From: Curvibacter lanceolatus ATCC 14669
Lineage (GTDB): Bacteria; Pseudomonadota; Gammaproteobacteria; Burkholderiales; Burkholderiaceae_C
Direction: 5' to 3'
Length of the DNA: 64,000 bases
NCBI RefSeq assembly: GCF_000381265.1
Contig: NZ_KB906257.1
Location: forward strand, 1 to 64,000
This document shows, piece after piece, positions 46,614 through 57,810 of this stretch (positions are counted from its first letter, which is position 1; every line of letters starts with the position of its first letter). The notes under the pieces were generated by a model. That model was not told the origin of the DNA, searched no databases, and saw only the letters and a list, made by a program, of their open reading frames with translations. A program made the position numbers and the translations under genes.

Positions 46614-46781
46614 TCAGAAACAGGACCAGAGCTGGTTGGCGAGTGTCAATAAGAAATCACCTTGCGCATAGAGGGCAAACACCGCTGCCAACAGGCCCGC
46701 CACCAGCACCCAGGCGAGGGCATGGGCGGCGCGGGAGCGCCAGGTGTGCGGCGCTGTTGCTCGGGTCGGGGTGGCTTGCAT
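46614..46781 (-). CDS. Small (55-aa) single-TM protein
   Basis: A 55-residue frame, MQATPTRATAPHTWRS followed by one TM helix ALAWVLVAGLLAAVFALYA and a short polar/aromatic end (DFLLTLANQLWSCF). It begins 11 nt after the MFS stop and ends 64 nt before the SDR start, so it is embedded in the operon. The SD is weak. It may be a small regulator or accessory subunit of the neighbouring MFS transporter (inference). I do not recognise a family. Confidence 0.6.
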   Translation of the reverse strand: MQATPTRATAPHTWRSRAAHALAWVLVAGLLAAVFALYAQGDFLLTLANQLWSCF

Positions 46782-46791
46782 GACCCGCTGT

Positions 46792-48003
46792 TCAGGCCAT
46801 GGCGGGCCGTTGAATGGGGGCTTCGCGCACCGGCAGGTTCACCAGGCCGGCGAAGACGCCCAGGGCAATGGCCAGGTACCAGACGATGTCGTAGCTGCCG
46901 GTGCGGTCGTACAGGTAGCCGCCCAGCCAGACCCCCATGAAGGAGCCGATCTGGTGGCTGAAGAAGACAAAGCCCCCCAGCATGGACAGGTGTTGCACAC
47001 CGAAGATCTGGGCGATGGTGGCATTGGTGGGCGGCACGGTGGACAGCCACAGCGCGCCCATCACGGCCGCGAAAACATACACGCTGGCGGGCGACAGCGG
47101 CACCAGCAGAAAAATGCTGATGACCACGGCGCGCGCGAAGTAGATGAAGGCCAGGATGTTCTTCTTGGCCATGCGCTGGCCCAGGGTGCCGGCCATGTAG
47201 GTGCCGAACACATTGAACAAGCCAATCAGGGCCAGCGCGTAGCTGGCCACCTGGGGCGACAGGCCCTTGTCCTTCAGGTAGCTGGGCATGTGCACCCCGA
47301 TGAACACCACCTGGAAGCCGCAGACGAAATAGCCCGCCATCAGCAATTGGAAGCTGGGGTATTTGAAGGCCTCGGTCAGGGCCTGAACCACCGTCTGCTG
47401 GCGCTTGATGGGGCTGCCGCTCTGAAATCCCGGCTCGCGCAGACCGAAGGCCAGGGGCACGATCATCAACACCATCAGGCTCAGGGCCAGCAAGGCCTCT
47501 TTCCAGCCCAACTGGGCAATCAGCTGACCTTCCACCGGCACCATCAGGAACTGCCCGAACGAGCCTGCCGCGGCGGCCACGCCCATGGCCCAGGAGCGTT
47601 TCTCGGCCGAGATCTGCCGCCCCAGCACGCCGTAGATCACGGCATAGGTGGTGCCGGCCTGGGCAGCGCCGATCAATACGCCGGTGGTCAGTGCGAAGCT
47701 CAGGGGGCTGGTCGACAGCGCCATGCCTGCCAGGCCCAGGGCATACAGCAGGGCCCCACCCAGCAAGACCTTGAAGGCGCCCAGCCGGTCGGCCACCATG
47801 CCGGCAAAGATGCCGCACAGGCCCCAGGACAGGTTCTGGATCGCGATCGCCAAGGCAAAGGTCTGGCGCGGCCAGCCCTGGTCCTGGGTGATGGGTTGCA
47901 ACCACAGGCCAAAGCCATGGCGGATGCCCATCGACAGGGTGACGATGGCCGCTCCGCAGATCAGAACCTGGGCCATCGATAGATTTTTGGGTTGTGAGCT
48001 CAT
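46792..48003 (-). CDS. MFS transporter (monocarboxylate/oxalate-antiporter-like)
   Basis: A 403-aa 12-TM secondary carrier. Helix 1 region ICGAAIVTLSMGIRHGFGLW, the loop 2-3 motif AGMVADRLGAFKVLL and the central GSFGQFLMVPVEGQLI are typical of MCT/OFA-like MFS members in proteobacteria. The C-terminal half shows GTYMAGTLGQRMAKKNIL. It starts a leftward unit and diverges from parE over 122 bp. Substrate unknown; organic acid is the usual class for relatives. Confidence 0.88.
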   Translation of the reverse strand: MSSQPKNLSMAQVLICGAAIVTLSMGIRHGFGLWLQPITQDQGWPRQTFALAIAIQNLSWGLCGIFAGMVADRLGAFKVLLGGALLYALGLAGMALSTSPLSFALTTGVLIGAAQAGTTYAVIYGVLGRQISAEKRSWAMGVAAAAGSFGQFLMVPVEGQLIAQLGWKEALLALSLMVLMIVPLAFGLREPGFQSGSPIKRQQTVVQALTEAFKYPSFQLLMAGYFVCGFQVVFIGVHMPSYLKDKGLSPQVASYALALIGLFNVFGTYMAGTLGQRMAKKNILAFIYFARAVVISIFLLVPLSPASVYVFAAVMGALWLSTVPPTNATIAQIFGVQHLSMLGGFVFFSHQIGSFMGVWLGGYLYDRTGSYDIVWYLAIALGVFAGLVNLPVREAPIQRPAMA

Positions 48004-48112
48004 GCGGGAAATGTAGCCAATTCAACGTTTGCTTGCAGATCACCCCGGGGACCGTGACAAAGCTCCGGCCTCGCTCCCTGTATGCACATCCAGTTTGGTC
48101 GCCTCTGCGCAC

Positions 48113-48118
48113 TACAAT
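48113..48118 (+). promoter_or_regulatory. -10 element (TACAAT) abutting parE
   Basis: TACAAT ends 7 nt before the parE ATG, the same geometry as at queG and the DUF455 gene, suggesting a leaderless transcript. The -35 region has no good match. Confidence 0.5.
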
Positions 48119-48125
48119 CCGCGCC

Positions 48126-50105
48126 ATGGCAGTCAAACCTACGACCGAATATTCCGAAGGCTCGATCCGCGTCCTGAAGGGGCTTGAACCCGTCAAGCAG
48201 CGGCCGGGCATGTACACCCGCACCGACAACCCGCTGCACATCATTCAGGAAGTGCTGGACAACGCCGCCGACGAGGCCCTGGCCGGACACGGCAAGAAGA
48301 TCAAGGTCACCTTGCACGCCGATGGCTCGGTCAGCGTGGAAGATGATGGCCGCGGTATCCCCTTTGGCCTTCACCCCGAGGAAAACGCCCCCGTGATCGA
48401 ACTGGTCTTCACCCGCCTGCATGCGGGTGGCAAGTTCGACAAAGGCAAGGGCGGGGCCTACAGCTTCTCGGGTGGCCTGCACGGGGTGGGCGTGAGCGTC
48501 ACCAACGCCCTGGCGGTGCGCCTGGAAGCCACCTCGTACCGCGAAGGCAAGGTGGCCAAGCTGGTGTTTGCGGCCGGCGACGTGATCGAACCCCTGGTCA
48601 CTCGCGCGGCCGGCGGTGCGGCCGAAGGCGACCGCAAACAGGGCACCACGGTGCGGGTCTGGCCCGATGCCAAGTACTTCGAGTCGCCCAACCTGCCCAT
48701 GGGCGAGCTGACCCACCTGCTGCGCAGCAAGGCGGTGCTGATGCCGGGCGTGTCGGTCACGCTGGTGAACGAAAAGACCAAGGAAAGCCAGAACTGGCTG
48801 TACAAGGGCGGCCTGCGCGACTACCTGATGCAGACGCTGAACACCGACCCGGTGATCCCCTTGTTTGAAGGCGAGGGCTTTGCTGACGGCAGCAACGACA
48901 GCTTTGCCGACGGCGAGGGCGCAGCCTGGGCCGTGGCCTTCACTGAAGAAGGCCAGCCGGTGCGCGAGAGCTACGTCAACCTGATCCCGACCAGCAATGG
49001 CGGCACCCACGACAGCGGCCTGCGCGATGGCCTGTTCAATGCCGTCAAGAGTTTCATTGAGCTGCATTCGCTGCTGCCCAAGGGCGTCAAGCTGCTGCCC
49101 GAAGACGTGTTTGCGCGGGCCAGCTATGTGCTCAGCGCCAAGGTGCTCGACCCTCAGTTCCAGGGCCAGATCAAGGAGCGCCTGAACTCACGCGATGCGG
49201 TGCGCCTGGTGTCGAGCTTTGTGCGGCCGGCGCTCGAGCTGTGGCTCAACCAGCACGTCGAATACGGCAAGAAGCTGGCCGAGCTCGCCATCAAGGCCGC
49301 CCAGACCCGCCAGCGTGCAGGCCAGAAGGTGGAGAAGCGCAAGGGCTCAGGCGTGGCCGTGCTGCCCGGCAAGCTGACCGATTGCGAAAGCCGCGACATC
49401 GGCCACAACGAGGTGTTCCTGGTCGAAGGCGACTCGGCCGGCGGCAGCGCCAAGATGGGCCGCGACAAGGAGAGTCAGGCCATCCTGCCCCTGCGCGGCA
49501 AGGTGCTCAACACCTGGGAGGTCGAGCGCGACCGCCTGTTTGCCAACACCGAAATCCACGACATCTCGGTGGCCATCGGGGTCGATCCGCATGGCCCCAA
49601 CGACAGCCCCGATCTGTCGGGCCTGCGCTACGGCAAGGTGTGCATCCTGTCGGACGCCGACGTCGACGGCTCGCACATCCAGGTGCTGCTGTTGACGCTG
49701 TTCTTCCGCCATTTCCCCAAGCTCATTGAAACCGGCCACGTGTTCGTGGCGCGCCCGCCGCTGTTCCGCGTCGATGCCCCGGCGCGCGGCAAAAAGCCGG
49801 CCTCCAAGGTGTATGCCCTGGACGAGGGCGAGCTGGCCTCCATCCTCGACAAGCTGCGCAAGGAAGGCGTGCGCGAAGGCAGCTGGACCATCAGCCGCTT
49901 CAAGGGCTTGGGCGAGATGAACGCCGAGCAGCTGTGGGACACCACGCTCAACCCCGACACGCGCCGGCTGCTGCCCGTCCAATTGGGCGATCAGAGCTTT
50001 GCCGACACCGAGGGCCTGATCACCAAGCTCATGGGCAAGGGCGAGGCCGCGGCGCGTCGTGAGCTCATGGAACTGCATGGCGATGCGGTCGAGATCGACA
50101 TCTGA
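48126..50105 (+). CDS. parE: DNA topoisomerase IV subunit B
   Basis: ParE (659 aa) is the ATPase/TOPRIM subunit of topo IV, decatenating daughter chromosomes. GHKL motifs are VLDNAADEALAGHGKK, DDGRGIPFG and GGLHGVGVSVTNALA. The TOPRIM part has EGDSAGGSAKMGRDKESQAI (with the catalytic Glu), LSDADVDGSHIQ, and PLRGKVLNTWE. ATG 48126 starts the usual N-terminus MAVKPTTEYSEGSI. The gene overlaps the lytic transglycosylase gene by its last 23 bases and heads a parE-slt-parC unit. Confidence 0.97.
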   Translation: MAVKPTTEYSEGSIRVLKGLEPVKQRPGMYTRTDNPLHIIQEVLDNAADEALAGHGKKIKVTLHADGSVSVEDDGRGIPFGLHPEENAPVIELVFTRLHAGGKFDKGKGGAYSFSGGLHGVGVSVTNALAVRLEATSYREGKVAKLVFAAGDVIEPLVTRAAGGAAEGDRKQGTTVRVWPDAKYFESPNLPMGELTHLLRSKAVLMPGVSVTLVNEKTKESQNWLYKGGLRDYLMQTLNTDPVIPLFEGEGFADGSNDSFADGEGAAWAVAFTEEGQPVRESYVNLIPTSNGGTHDSGLRDGLFNAVKSFIELHSLLPKGVKLLPEDVFARASYVLSAKVLDPQFQGQIKERLNSRDAVRLVSSFVRPALELWLNQHVEYGKKLAELAIKAAQTRQRAGQKVEKRKGSGVAVLPGKLTDCESRDIGHNEVFLVEGDSAGGSAKMGRDKESQAILPLRGKVLNTWEVERDRLFANTEIHDISVAIGVDPHGPNDSPDLSGLRYGKVCILSDADVDGSHIQVLLLTLFFRHFPKLIETGHVFVARPPLFRVDAPARGKKPASKVYALDEGELASILDKLRKEGVREGSWTISRFKGLGEMNAEQLWDTTLNPDTRRLLPVQLGDQSFADTEGLITKLMGKGEAAARRELMELHGDAVEIDI

Positions 50106-50951
50106 GCCGCGCCGTCTGGCCCGGCTGCTGCTGATCGCCCTGGGGCTGGCCGCCGGCGGGCTGGCGCCGGCCCGCGCCGAGGTGTGGGGCTATGTGGACG
50201 CCCGTGGCACCCCGCATTTCGCCGCCGAGCGTCTGGACGATCGCTACGAGCTTTTCTACCGGGGCAATGCCGCGCAAGAGGGGGAGCCAGCCCGGGCCGA
50301 TACGCCGCGAGCGGTGGCCGTGCCCACGCTGCAGCCCCGGCTGCTGGCCTTTTTCGAGGTGTCGCCGGGCTACAAGCGCGTCAAGCTGCAGATGCGCGAG
50401 GCGGCCCAGTTGCACCGCGTCGATTTCGAGCTGCTGCAGGCCCTGATCGCCACCGAGTCGGGCTTTGATGCCAATGCGGTGTCGCCACGCGGCGCCGTCG
50501 GCCTGATGCAGGTGATGCCGCCCACTGCCGAGCAGTACGGCGTGCTCGGCGACGCCCGCCAACCGATCGAAAAGCGGCTGACCGACCCACGCGTCAACCT
50601 GCAGGCCGGTACGCGTTACCTGCGCCATCTGCTCGACCTGTTCGACAACCGCCTTGAGCTGGCCCTGGCCGCCTACAACGCGGGCGTCAGTGCGGTGCAA
50701 CGCGCCGGGCAGCAGGTGCCCAACATCCGTGAAACCCAGAACTATGTGCGCACCGTGACCCAGCTGTATGCGCTGCTCAAGCCGCCGCCGCAGGTGCTGG
50801 AGCAGCGTCGCAGCCAGGCCCGGCCCCGCCTGGAGTGGCTGCCGGTGCCCGGCGGCGCCATCGGCCGCGCCAACATGATTGAACCCCGTCTTTCCCCGGG
50901 CCTGAACGAGTTGTCGTTCGCGCCCCCGCAACCGTCTGCCATCGAGACCCC

Positions 50952-50955
<4 letters not shown>
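50083..50955 (+). CDS. SLT-family lytic transglycosylase with N-terminal DUF4124-like motif
   Basis: A 290-aa exported muramidase-like enzyme that cuts peptidoglycan. The signal peptide [20 protein letters not shown] ends near ARAEVWGY. The mature start [16 protein letters not shown] resembles the DUF4124 motif. The SLT domain (about 125-230) has catalytic Glu in [26 protein letters not shown] and [11 protein letters not shown]. Several in-frame starts (GTG 50059, ATG 50077, ATG 50083) lie inside parE; the last gives the most compact signal. It ends with a 4-base overlap (ATGA) with parC, so parE, slt and parC are coupled. Confidence 0.88.
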
Positions 50956-53294
<2,339 letters not shown>

Positions 53295-53301
53295 AATTGG
53301 C

Positions 53302-53325
53302 ATTTATCAATAAATTTCGATAAAT
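53302..53325. repeat. AT-rich dyad between parC and the MCP gene
   Basis: ATTTATC (53302-53308) and GATAAAT (53319-53325) form a perfect 7-bp dyad with a 10-nt spacer, within a locally AT-rich stretch (53280-53350). It lies in the likely MCP promoter area, with TTGGCA (53297-53302) and TAAATA (53321-53326) as a possible -35/-10 pair 18 nt apart. Confidence 0.5.
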
Positions 53326-53449
53326 ATGATTAAAATCGCTACTGTTAACAAGGTGTAAACCCCGATCTTCACCTTGGCATGGCCATCTGTCTGAATCTTG
53401 GGTCTATGCTCACCGGAAGGTCGGCTCACCGGACTCTGAGGAGCGGAAC

Positions 53450-55198
53450 ATGAAGATTGCCAATTTGAAGATGGCCACCAAGTTGTGGCTGGCGGTGGCC
53501 TTGATCATCGGGGCCCTGTTGGGCGTGATCGGTTTCTCGGCCTACCGCTCTGCGGCGGTCCAGGCCGAGAGCGACCGCCAGACGGCGGCCTATGCGGCGC
53601 GCATCGACAAGGCCACGCGTTGGGCGGGCCTGACCCAGGCCAATTCGGCGCGCACCTACTCCATTTTGCTCAGCGCCGATCCTGCACTGGCCGTGGCCTT
53701 GAAGGAGGCGATCGCCAACACCACGGCGCAGATTGGCGAATTGCAGAAGGCCATCGAGGCCGTGGCCGATGAGCCCTCAGACAAGGCCCAACTGGCCAAG
53801 ATCGCGGCCAGCCGCAAGGTGATGCTGGATTTGCGCGAGCAGGGGCGCCAACTGCGGGCCGCAGGGCAGGCCGACGAGGTGGTCCAACTGGCCAATGGCC
53901 CCTTCAAAACAGCGTTGGCCACCTACCTGGGCGATCTCAACGACTTTGTCACGCTGCAGCACCAGCATGCCCAGGCAAGCCAGCAGCGCATTGGCGAGTC
54001 TCGCCTGTTCACGGTGAAGGTGGCCGCGGTGTGCATCGCCCTCATCGTGATCGCCATCCTGTGGGGCGCCTACGGCCTGATCCGCAGCATCGTGAAGCCG
54101 CTGAGCCAGGCCAACCGCCTGGCGGCCCGCATCGCCGAAGGCGATCTGAGCAGCACGCTGGAGACGGATCGGCAGGACGAATTCGGCGAGTTGCTGCGTT
54201 CGCTGGTGGCCATGAGTCAATCGCTGGCCCAGACCGTGTCGCGGGTTCGCCAGAGCACCGACAGCATCGCCCTGGCCAGCAGCGAGATCGCCGCCGGCAA
54301 CAACGACCTGTCGATGCGCACCGAGCAGACCTCGAGCAATCTGCAGCAGAGCGCCTCGGCACTCGACAACCTGACCAACACCGTGCAGCACAGCGCGCAG
54401 TCGGCCCAGCAAGCCAGCAGCCTGGCCGCCAGTGCCTCGCTGGTGGCCGAAAAAGGCGGTGCCGTGGTGCAGCAGGTGGTGTCCACCATGGACGAGATCC
54501 AGACCAGCAGCAAGCGCATCGCCGACATCATCGGCGTGATCGACGGGATTGCCTTCCAGACCAACATCCTGGCCCTGAACGCCGCGGTCGAAGCCGCCCG
54601 TGCCGGCGAGCAGGGTCGGGGCTTTGCCGTGGTGGCCGGTGAGGTGCGCAGCCTGGCCCAGCGCAGCGCCGAAGCTGCTCGTGAGATCAAGACCCTGATC
54701 AGCGCCTCGGTCGAGCGGGTCGAAAACGGCACCCGCCTGGTCACCGACGCGGGGCAGACCATGGGCGACATCGTGAGTTCGGTGCGCCGCGTGACCGACA
54801 TGATTGGCGAGATCACGGCCGCTGCCAACGAGCAAAGCGGTGGCATCGCCAACGTGAACCAGGCCGTGGCCAGCCTGGACCAGATGACCCAGCAGAACGC
54901 CGCGCTGGTTGAACAGAGCGCCGCTGCCGCACAAAGCCTGCGTGAACAGGCCGAGCAACTGGCCCAGGTGGTGGGCACCTTCAAGGTGGCCGGGCAGGCC
55001 GCCAGCCTGGCCCCGCTGCGAAGCGCGCCGGTCAGGGCGCCCAACATTCAGGTTCCCCAGCCCGCCAAGCCACTGGCCCGTTCGGCCCCTGCGCCGGCCT
55101 TGTCGGCGGCCAAGACCGCGAAGGCCCCGGCACCCGCTGCGCCCCGCATTGCGTCGGCTCCGGCTGGCGGGGCTCAGGATGATTGGGAAAGCTTTTGA
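53450..55198 (+). CDS. Methyl-accepting chemotaxis protein
   Basis: A 582-aa membrane chemoreceptor. TM1 is near 12-30 ([18 protein letters not shown]), a periplasmic four-helix-bundle sensor of about 155 residues follows, TM2 is near 190-212 ([19 protein letters not shown]), then a HAMP domain. The signalling tip is [39 protein letters not shown] Pro/Ala linker ends in DDWESF, a W-x2-F-type tether for CheR/CheB, so it is a self-tethering full receptor. GAGGAG is 6 nt ahead of ATG. No other chemotaxis gene is here; ligand unknown. Confidence 0.94.
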   Translation: MKIANLKMATKLWLAVALIIGALLGVIGFSAYRSAAVQAESDRQTAAYAARIDKATRWAGLTQANSARTYSILLSADPALAVALKEAIANTTAQIGELQKAIEAVADEPSDKAQLAKIAASRKVMLDLREQGRQLRAAGQADEVVQLANGPFKTALATYLGDLNDFVTLQHQHAQASQQRIGESRLFTVKVAAVCIALIVIAILWGAYGLIRSIVKPLSQANRLAARIAEGDLSSTLETDRQDEFGELLRSLVAMSQSLAQTVSRVRQSTDSIALASSEIAAGNNDLSMRTEQTSSNLQQSASALDNLTNTVQHSAQSAQQASSLAASASLVAEKGGAVVQQVVSTMDEIQTSSKRIADIIGVIDGIAFQTNILALNAAVEAARAGEQGRGFAVVAGEVRSLAQRSAEAAREIKTLISASVERVENGTRLVTDAGQTMGDIVSSVRRVTDMIGEITAAANEQSGGIANVNQAVASLDQMTQQNAALVEQSAAAAQSLREQAEQLAQVVGTFKVAGQAASLAPLRSAPVRAPNIQVPQPAKPLARSAPAPALSAAKTAKAPAPAAPRIASAPAGGAQDDWESF

Positions 55199-55222
55199 GT
55201 CGATCAGGGCTGGGGAAGGTAC

Positions 55223-55244
55223 AAAAAAGGCGGCTGAAGCCGCC
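55223..55244 (-). terminator. Terminator of the orf222-orf69 unit
   Basis: GGCGGC (55229-55234)/GCCGCC (55239-55244) with TGAA between them. On the minus strand it is followed by TTTTTT (55228-55223). It lies between the MCP gene and the leftward small gene and also blocks transcription leaving that unit. Confidence 0.8.
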
Positions 55245-55266
55245 TGTTGGATGTGCCTGCGTGGGA

Positions 55267-55476
55267 TCAGTCCTGCTGCGTGAGGCCGGTCCAACTCGGC
55301 GGGATTTCTTGAACCCCACATACATCGGCTGACACCTGCTGGGCCAGCCTTGCCATGCCCACTTCGTCAAGGCCTACAGCCAGAGGCGCTCGGGCCTGAT
55401 TCGCCATGCGTTCAAGCGCATCCAACTGGTTGTTGGAAATCGGTTGGAAAAATGCGCGTACGGCTTCAAAGTTCAT
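55267..55476 (-). CDS. Small unknown protein (orf69), coupled to orf222
   Basis: A 69-aa soluble protein, MNFEAVRAFFQPISNNQLDA then LERMANQARAPLAVGLDEVG, helical in appearance, with no signal or TM. It starts inside the stop of orf222 (ATGA, 55473-55476), so it is translated in a fixed ratio with it. The transcript ends at the terminator 55223-55244. I do not recognise a family. The tight coupling and small size suggest a partner, inhibitor or immunity/antitoxin-like role for the larger protein (inference only). Confidence 0.7.
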   Translation of the reverse strand: MNFEAVRAFFQPISNNQLDALERMANQARAPLAVGLDEVGMARLAQQVSADVCGVQEIPPSWTGLTQQD

Positions 55477-56141
55477 GGCGTCACCTCGATGCGATTATCT
55501 TGCAGGTACCGGTTCAGGACAATCCAGGACGAAGAGGCTTCGGCCAGGTCGAATTGCAACTGGCAGTAGTCCCCATGGCGTGCCCAGGCCAGGGCACCTC
55601 CGGGTTTTGCCAGCACCTGTGAGACCCGTTGGTGGGGATAAAGCACCTGCAGCTTGTGTAACGGGATGGGGCCATCAAAACCGAGCAGAGGCCACACCAG
55701 GTAACCGTTCAGGTAGTCCCTCGGATGATCGGGATTCAGCGTGCTGGCATTGCCGGCGGCAGATACCGCCACATGGGCAAATTGTCCGGTTCGTTGGGCC
55801 TCATAGAGCTCGATGGCCAGGCTTCGGACGCCGATTTTCTGGCGCTGGAGTTCCACCGGAAGTTCAAAGACCACGTTCTGGATGAACAGTGAAGGCTGGG
55901 TGGTGTGCCCATGTTGAAGAATGCGGCGCACCATCTCACCGCGGATGAAGGGGCCTGTCGCGACCAGTTCGAAGCCGATGCCCTTCCAGTACGAGACCGT
56001 GACCGTGGATTGTGTGGGTGCGCCTGAAAGCCTTGCAATGCGGTGCAGGTCTCCGTCAAACCAGTGGGTGACGGTTTTGTCTGTCAGGTCTTTGACGGTG
56101 ACCGTTGTGGCGTCGAAATACTGCTTTGTCAGGGCGTCCAA
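55473..56141 (-). CDS. Unknown protein with a GNAT-like core (orf222)
   Basis: A 222-aa soluble protein with no signal. I read a GNAT-like core: QKIGVR (101-106) as a divergent Q/R-x-x-G-x-G/A motif at the start of the helix SLAIELYEAQRTG, then the strand FAHVAVSAAG (121-130), and NGYLVWPLLGFD (145-156), which resembles the N..Y...GF end of GNAT enzymes. The start is TTG 56141; no ATG/GTG exists in frame back to a stop at 56298, and GAGGGAG lies 8 nt ahead of it. It overlaps orf69 by 4 bases. It follows the ridA terminator, so it is a separate unit. Alternative: an unrelated alpha/beta effector-like domain. Confidence 0.7.
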   Translation of the reverse strand: MDALTKQYFDATTVTVKDLTDKTVTHWFDGDLHRIARLSGAPTQSTVTVSYWKGIGFELVATGPFIRGEMVRRILQHGHTTQPSLFIQNVVFELPVELQRQKIGVRSLAIELYEAQRTGQFAHVAVSAAGNASTLNPDHPRDYLNGYLVWPLLGFDGPIPLHKLQVLYPHQRVSQVLAKPGGALAWARHGDYCQLQFDLAEASSSWIVLNRYLQDNRIEVTP

Positions 56142-56279
56142 CGATGCTGCTCCCTCGTGAGAAGCGCAGTCTAGGGAGTTGCGATCCTGGTGACGGCACG
56201 CAACGGTTCTGATTAAACAAAGGTGCGCGATGGCACCTGGCGGATGCTGTTTTTCGATGCTGAATGGCGCGATAGGGCG

Positions 56280-56311
56280 AAAAAAAGCCGGCCGCTTTCA
56301 CGGGCCGGCTT
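56280..56311 (-). terminator. Terminator of ridA
   Basis: On the minus strand a 9-bp stem AAGCCGGCC/GGCCGGCTT (56311-56303 with 56293-56285) is followed by a run of T, 17 bp beyond the ridA stop. Confidence 0.85.
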
Positions 56312-56327
56312 CTGATGGTTGGCTCGT

Positions 56328-56786
56328 TTACTCGATCTCGGCAATCAGCTCGATCTCGACGCAGGCACCCATCGGGATCTGGGCCACGCCGAAGGCGCTG
56401 CGGGCGTGAGCGCCGCGCTCGCTGCCGAACACTTCGCCCAGCAGTTCGCTGGCGCCATTGGTGACCAGGTGCTGTTCGGTGAAGTCGGGGCTGGAGTTGA
56501 CCAGGCTCATCACCTTGACGATGCGCTTGACCTTGTTCAGGTCACCCACGGCGGCGTGCAGGGTGCCCATCAGGTCGATGGCCACGGCACGGGCAGCGGC
56601 CTTGCCTTCTTCAGTGCCGATGTTGCGGCCGAACTGACCGACCCAGGGCTTGCCGTCTTTCTTGGCGATGTGGCCCGAGAGGAAGACCAAGTTGCCGGTC
56701 TGCGCAAAGGGCACATAGGCCGCAGCCGGGGCGGACACGGGCGGCAGTTGGATGTTCAGCGCTTGCAGCTTGTCGTAAATGCTCAT
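56328..56786 (-). CDS. RidA/YjgF-YER057c-UK114 family protein
   Basis: A 152-aa trimeric chorismate-mutase-like fold protein. FLSGHIAKKDGKPWVGQFGR, the length of about 150 aa, and FGVAQIPMGACVEIELIAEI fit the longer RidA subfamilies (Rid2/Rid5-like), and the Arg used for imine/carboxylate binding in canonical RidA is better checked by alignment. Canonical RidA hydrolyses reactive enamines/imines from PLP enzymes; the activity of this subfamily is less certain. It lies downstream of the transglutaminase gene by about 117 bp and has its own strong terminator. Confidence 0.88.
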   Translation of the reverse strand: MSIYDKLQALNIQLPPVSAPAAAYVPFAQTGNLVFLSGHIAKKDGKPWVGQFGRNIGTEEGKAAARAVAIDLMGTLHAAVGDLNKVKRIVKVMSLVNSSPDFTEQHLVTNGASELLGEVFGSERGAHARSAFGVAQIPMGACVEIELIAEIE

Positions 56787-56903
56787 GAAAAGGCGTCCTG
56801 AAAAGTAGAGGGGCAGAGGGGCCGGCCGAGGCCGAAAGCCGCATTGTGCCGTTTCTCTACCGCGACCCCACCTTCTGTCTGGCTTCTTCGCCTTGAAAAG
56901 AAG

Positions 56904-57806
56904 TTATTGAATTTCCAACGGTTCCACCGTCACCGCCACGTTCAGGCGGTGATTGGCCCCACCATGGATCACCCCGCGCATGGGCGACACGTCGGCGTAG
57001 TCGCGGCCGATGGCCAGGGTCACATAGTCTTCGCCCGGTGAGCGGTTGTTGGTGGGGTCGAAGTCGAACCATTGGCCCAGAGCACCATCCTCACCGGGTG
57101 AGTACACCGCCACCCAGGCGTGCGAGGCATCGCTGCCCACCAGGCGGGGCTGGCCCGGTGGCGGCGTGGTCAGCAGGTAGCCGCTCACATAGCGGGCCGG
57201 CAGGCCCAGGCCGCGCAGGCAGGCGATCATGATGTGCGCGAAGTCCTGGCACACGCCCTTGCGCTGGGCCAGGGCCTCCACCGCAGGGGTGTTGATCTCG
57301 GTGCTGTTGGAGGCGTAGGTGAAGTCTTCGAAGATGCGCTGCATCAGTGACTGGGCCCCATCGAGCACGCTGACGCCAGCCCCGAAGCTCGGGCGGGCGT
57401 AGGCCAGAAAATCGTCGTGCCGCGGCACATAGGCCGACGGAAACACGAACTCGGCGGCCGGGTCGTAGCGGCCACCGGCGCGGTAGCGGAAGCGTTCGCG
57501 CACCTGTTCCCAGGGCAGGCTGCCTTCCGGGCCCAGGGGCGGCTGCGGTGGCTCGCGGGTCTCGACCACACTGTGGGCGAGCACGCACAGTTCGTCGTGG
57601 GCGGTCTGCAGCGAGAAGAAGGCGCGGGCGTTGCCGAACACGTCCCGGGTTTCGCTGGTTTGCGCGGCCTCGGGCTGGATCTCCAGCCGGTGGCTGACCA
57701 GGGTCTGGGTGGCCGTCTGCAGTGGCTTCAGGTGGGCCATGTGCTGAGCGGTCTCTACCTGGGGCGTGTAGTCGTAGCGGGTCTCGTGGGTGATGCCGAG
57801 TCGCAT
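56904..57806 (-). CDS. Transglutaminase-like (cysteine peptidase fold) protein
   Basis: A 300-aa bacterial transglutaminase-like protein. The N-terminal domain RLGITHETRYDYTPQVETAQ is typical, then the catalytic domain with Cys in QRKGVCQDFAHIMIACLRGL, His in DASHAWVAVYSPGED and Asp in QWFDFDPTNN. It starts 4 nt after the ATP-grasp/alpha-E gene and is the last gene of the cluster. In related clusters this protein and the large transglutaminase-DUF2126 protein are thought to act as peptidases or amide-forming enzymes on a peptide made by the ATP-grasp ligase. Reaction unknown. Confidence 0.9.
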   Translation of the reverse strand: MRLGITHETRYDYTPQVETAQHMAHLKPLQTATQTLVSHRLEIQPEAAQTSETRDVFGNARAFFSLQTAHDELCVLAHSVVETREPPQPPLGPEGSLPWEQVRERFRYRAGGRYDPAAEFVFPSAYVPRHDDFLAYARPSFGAGVSVLDGAQSLMQRIFEDFTYASNSTEINTPAVEALAQRKGVCQDFAHIMIACLRGLGLPARYVSGYLLTTPPPGQPRLVGSDASHAWVAVYSPGEDGALGQWFDFDPTNNRSPGEDYVTLAIGRDYADVSPMRGVIHGGANHRLNVAVTVEPLEIQ

Positions 57807-57810
57807 GGCT

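Noticed and set aside
46646-48244. A 532-codon minus-strand frame overlapping the MFS gene
   Set aside because: It is a shifted-frame shadow of the transporter gene with no domain, full of Arg/Pro/Gly. The 55-aa frame at 46614-46781 is a different frame.
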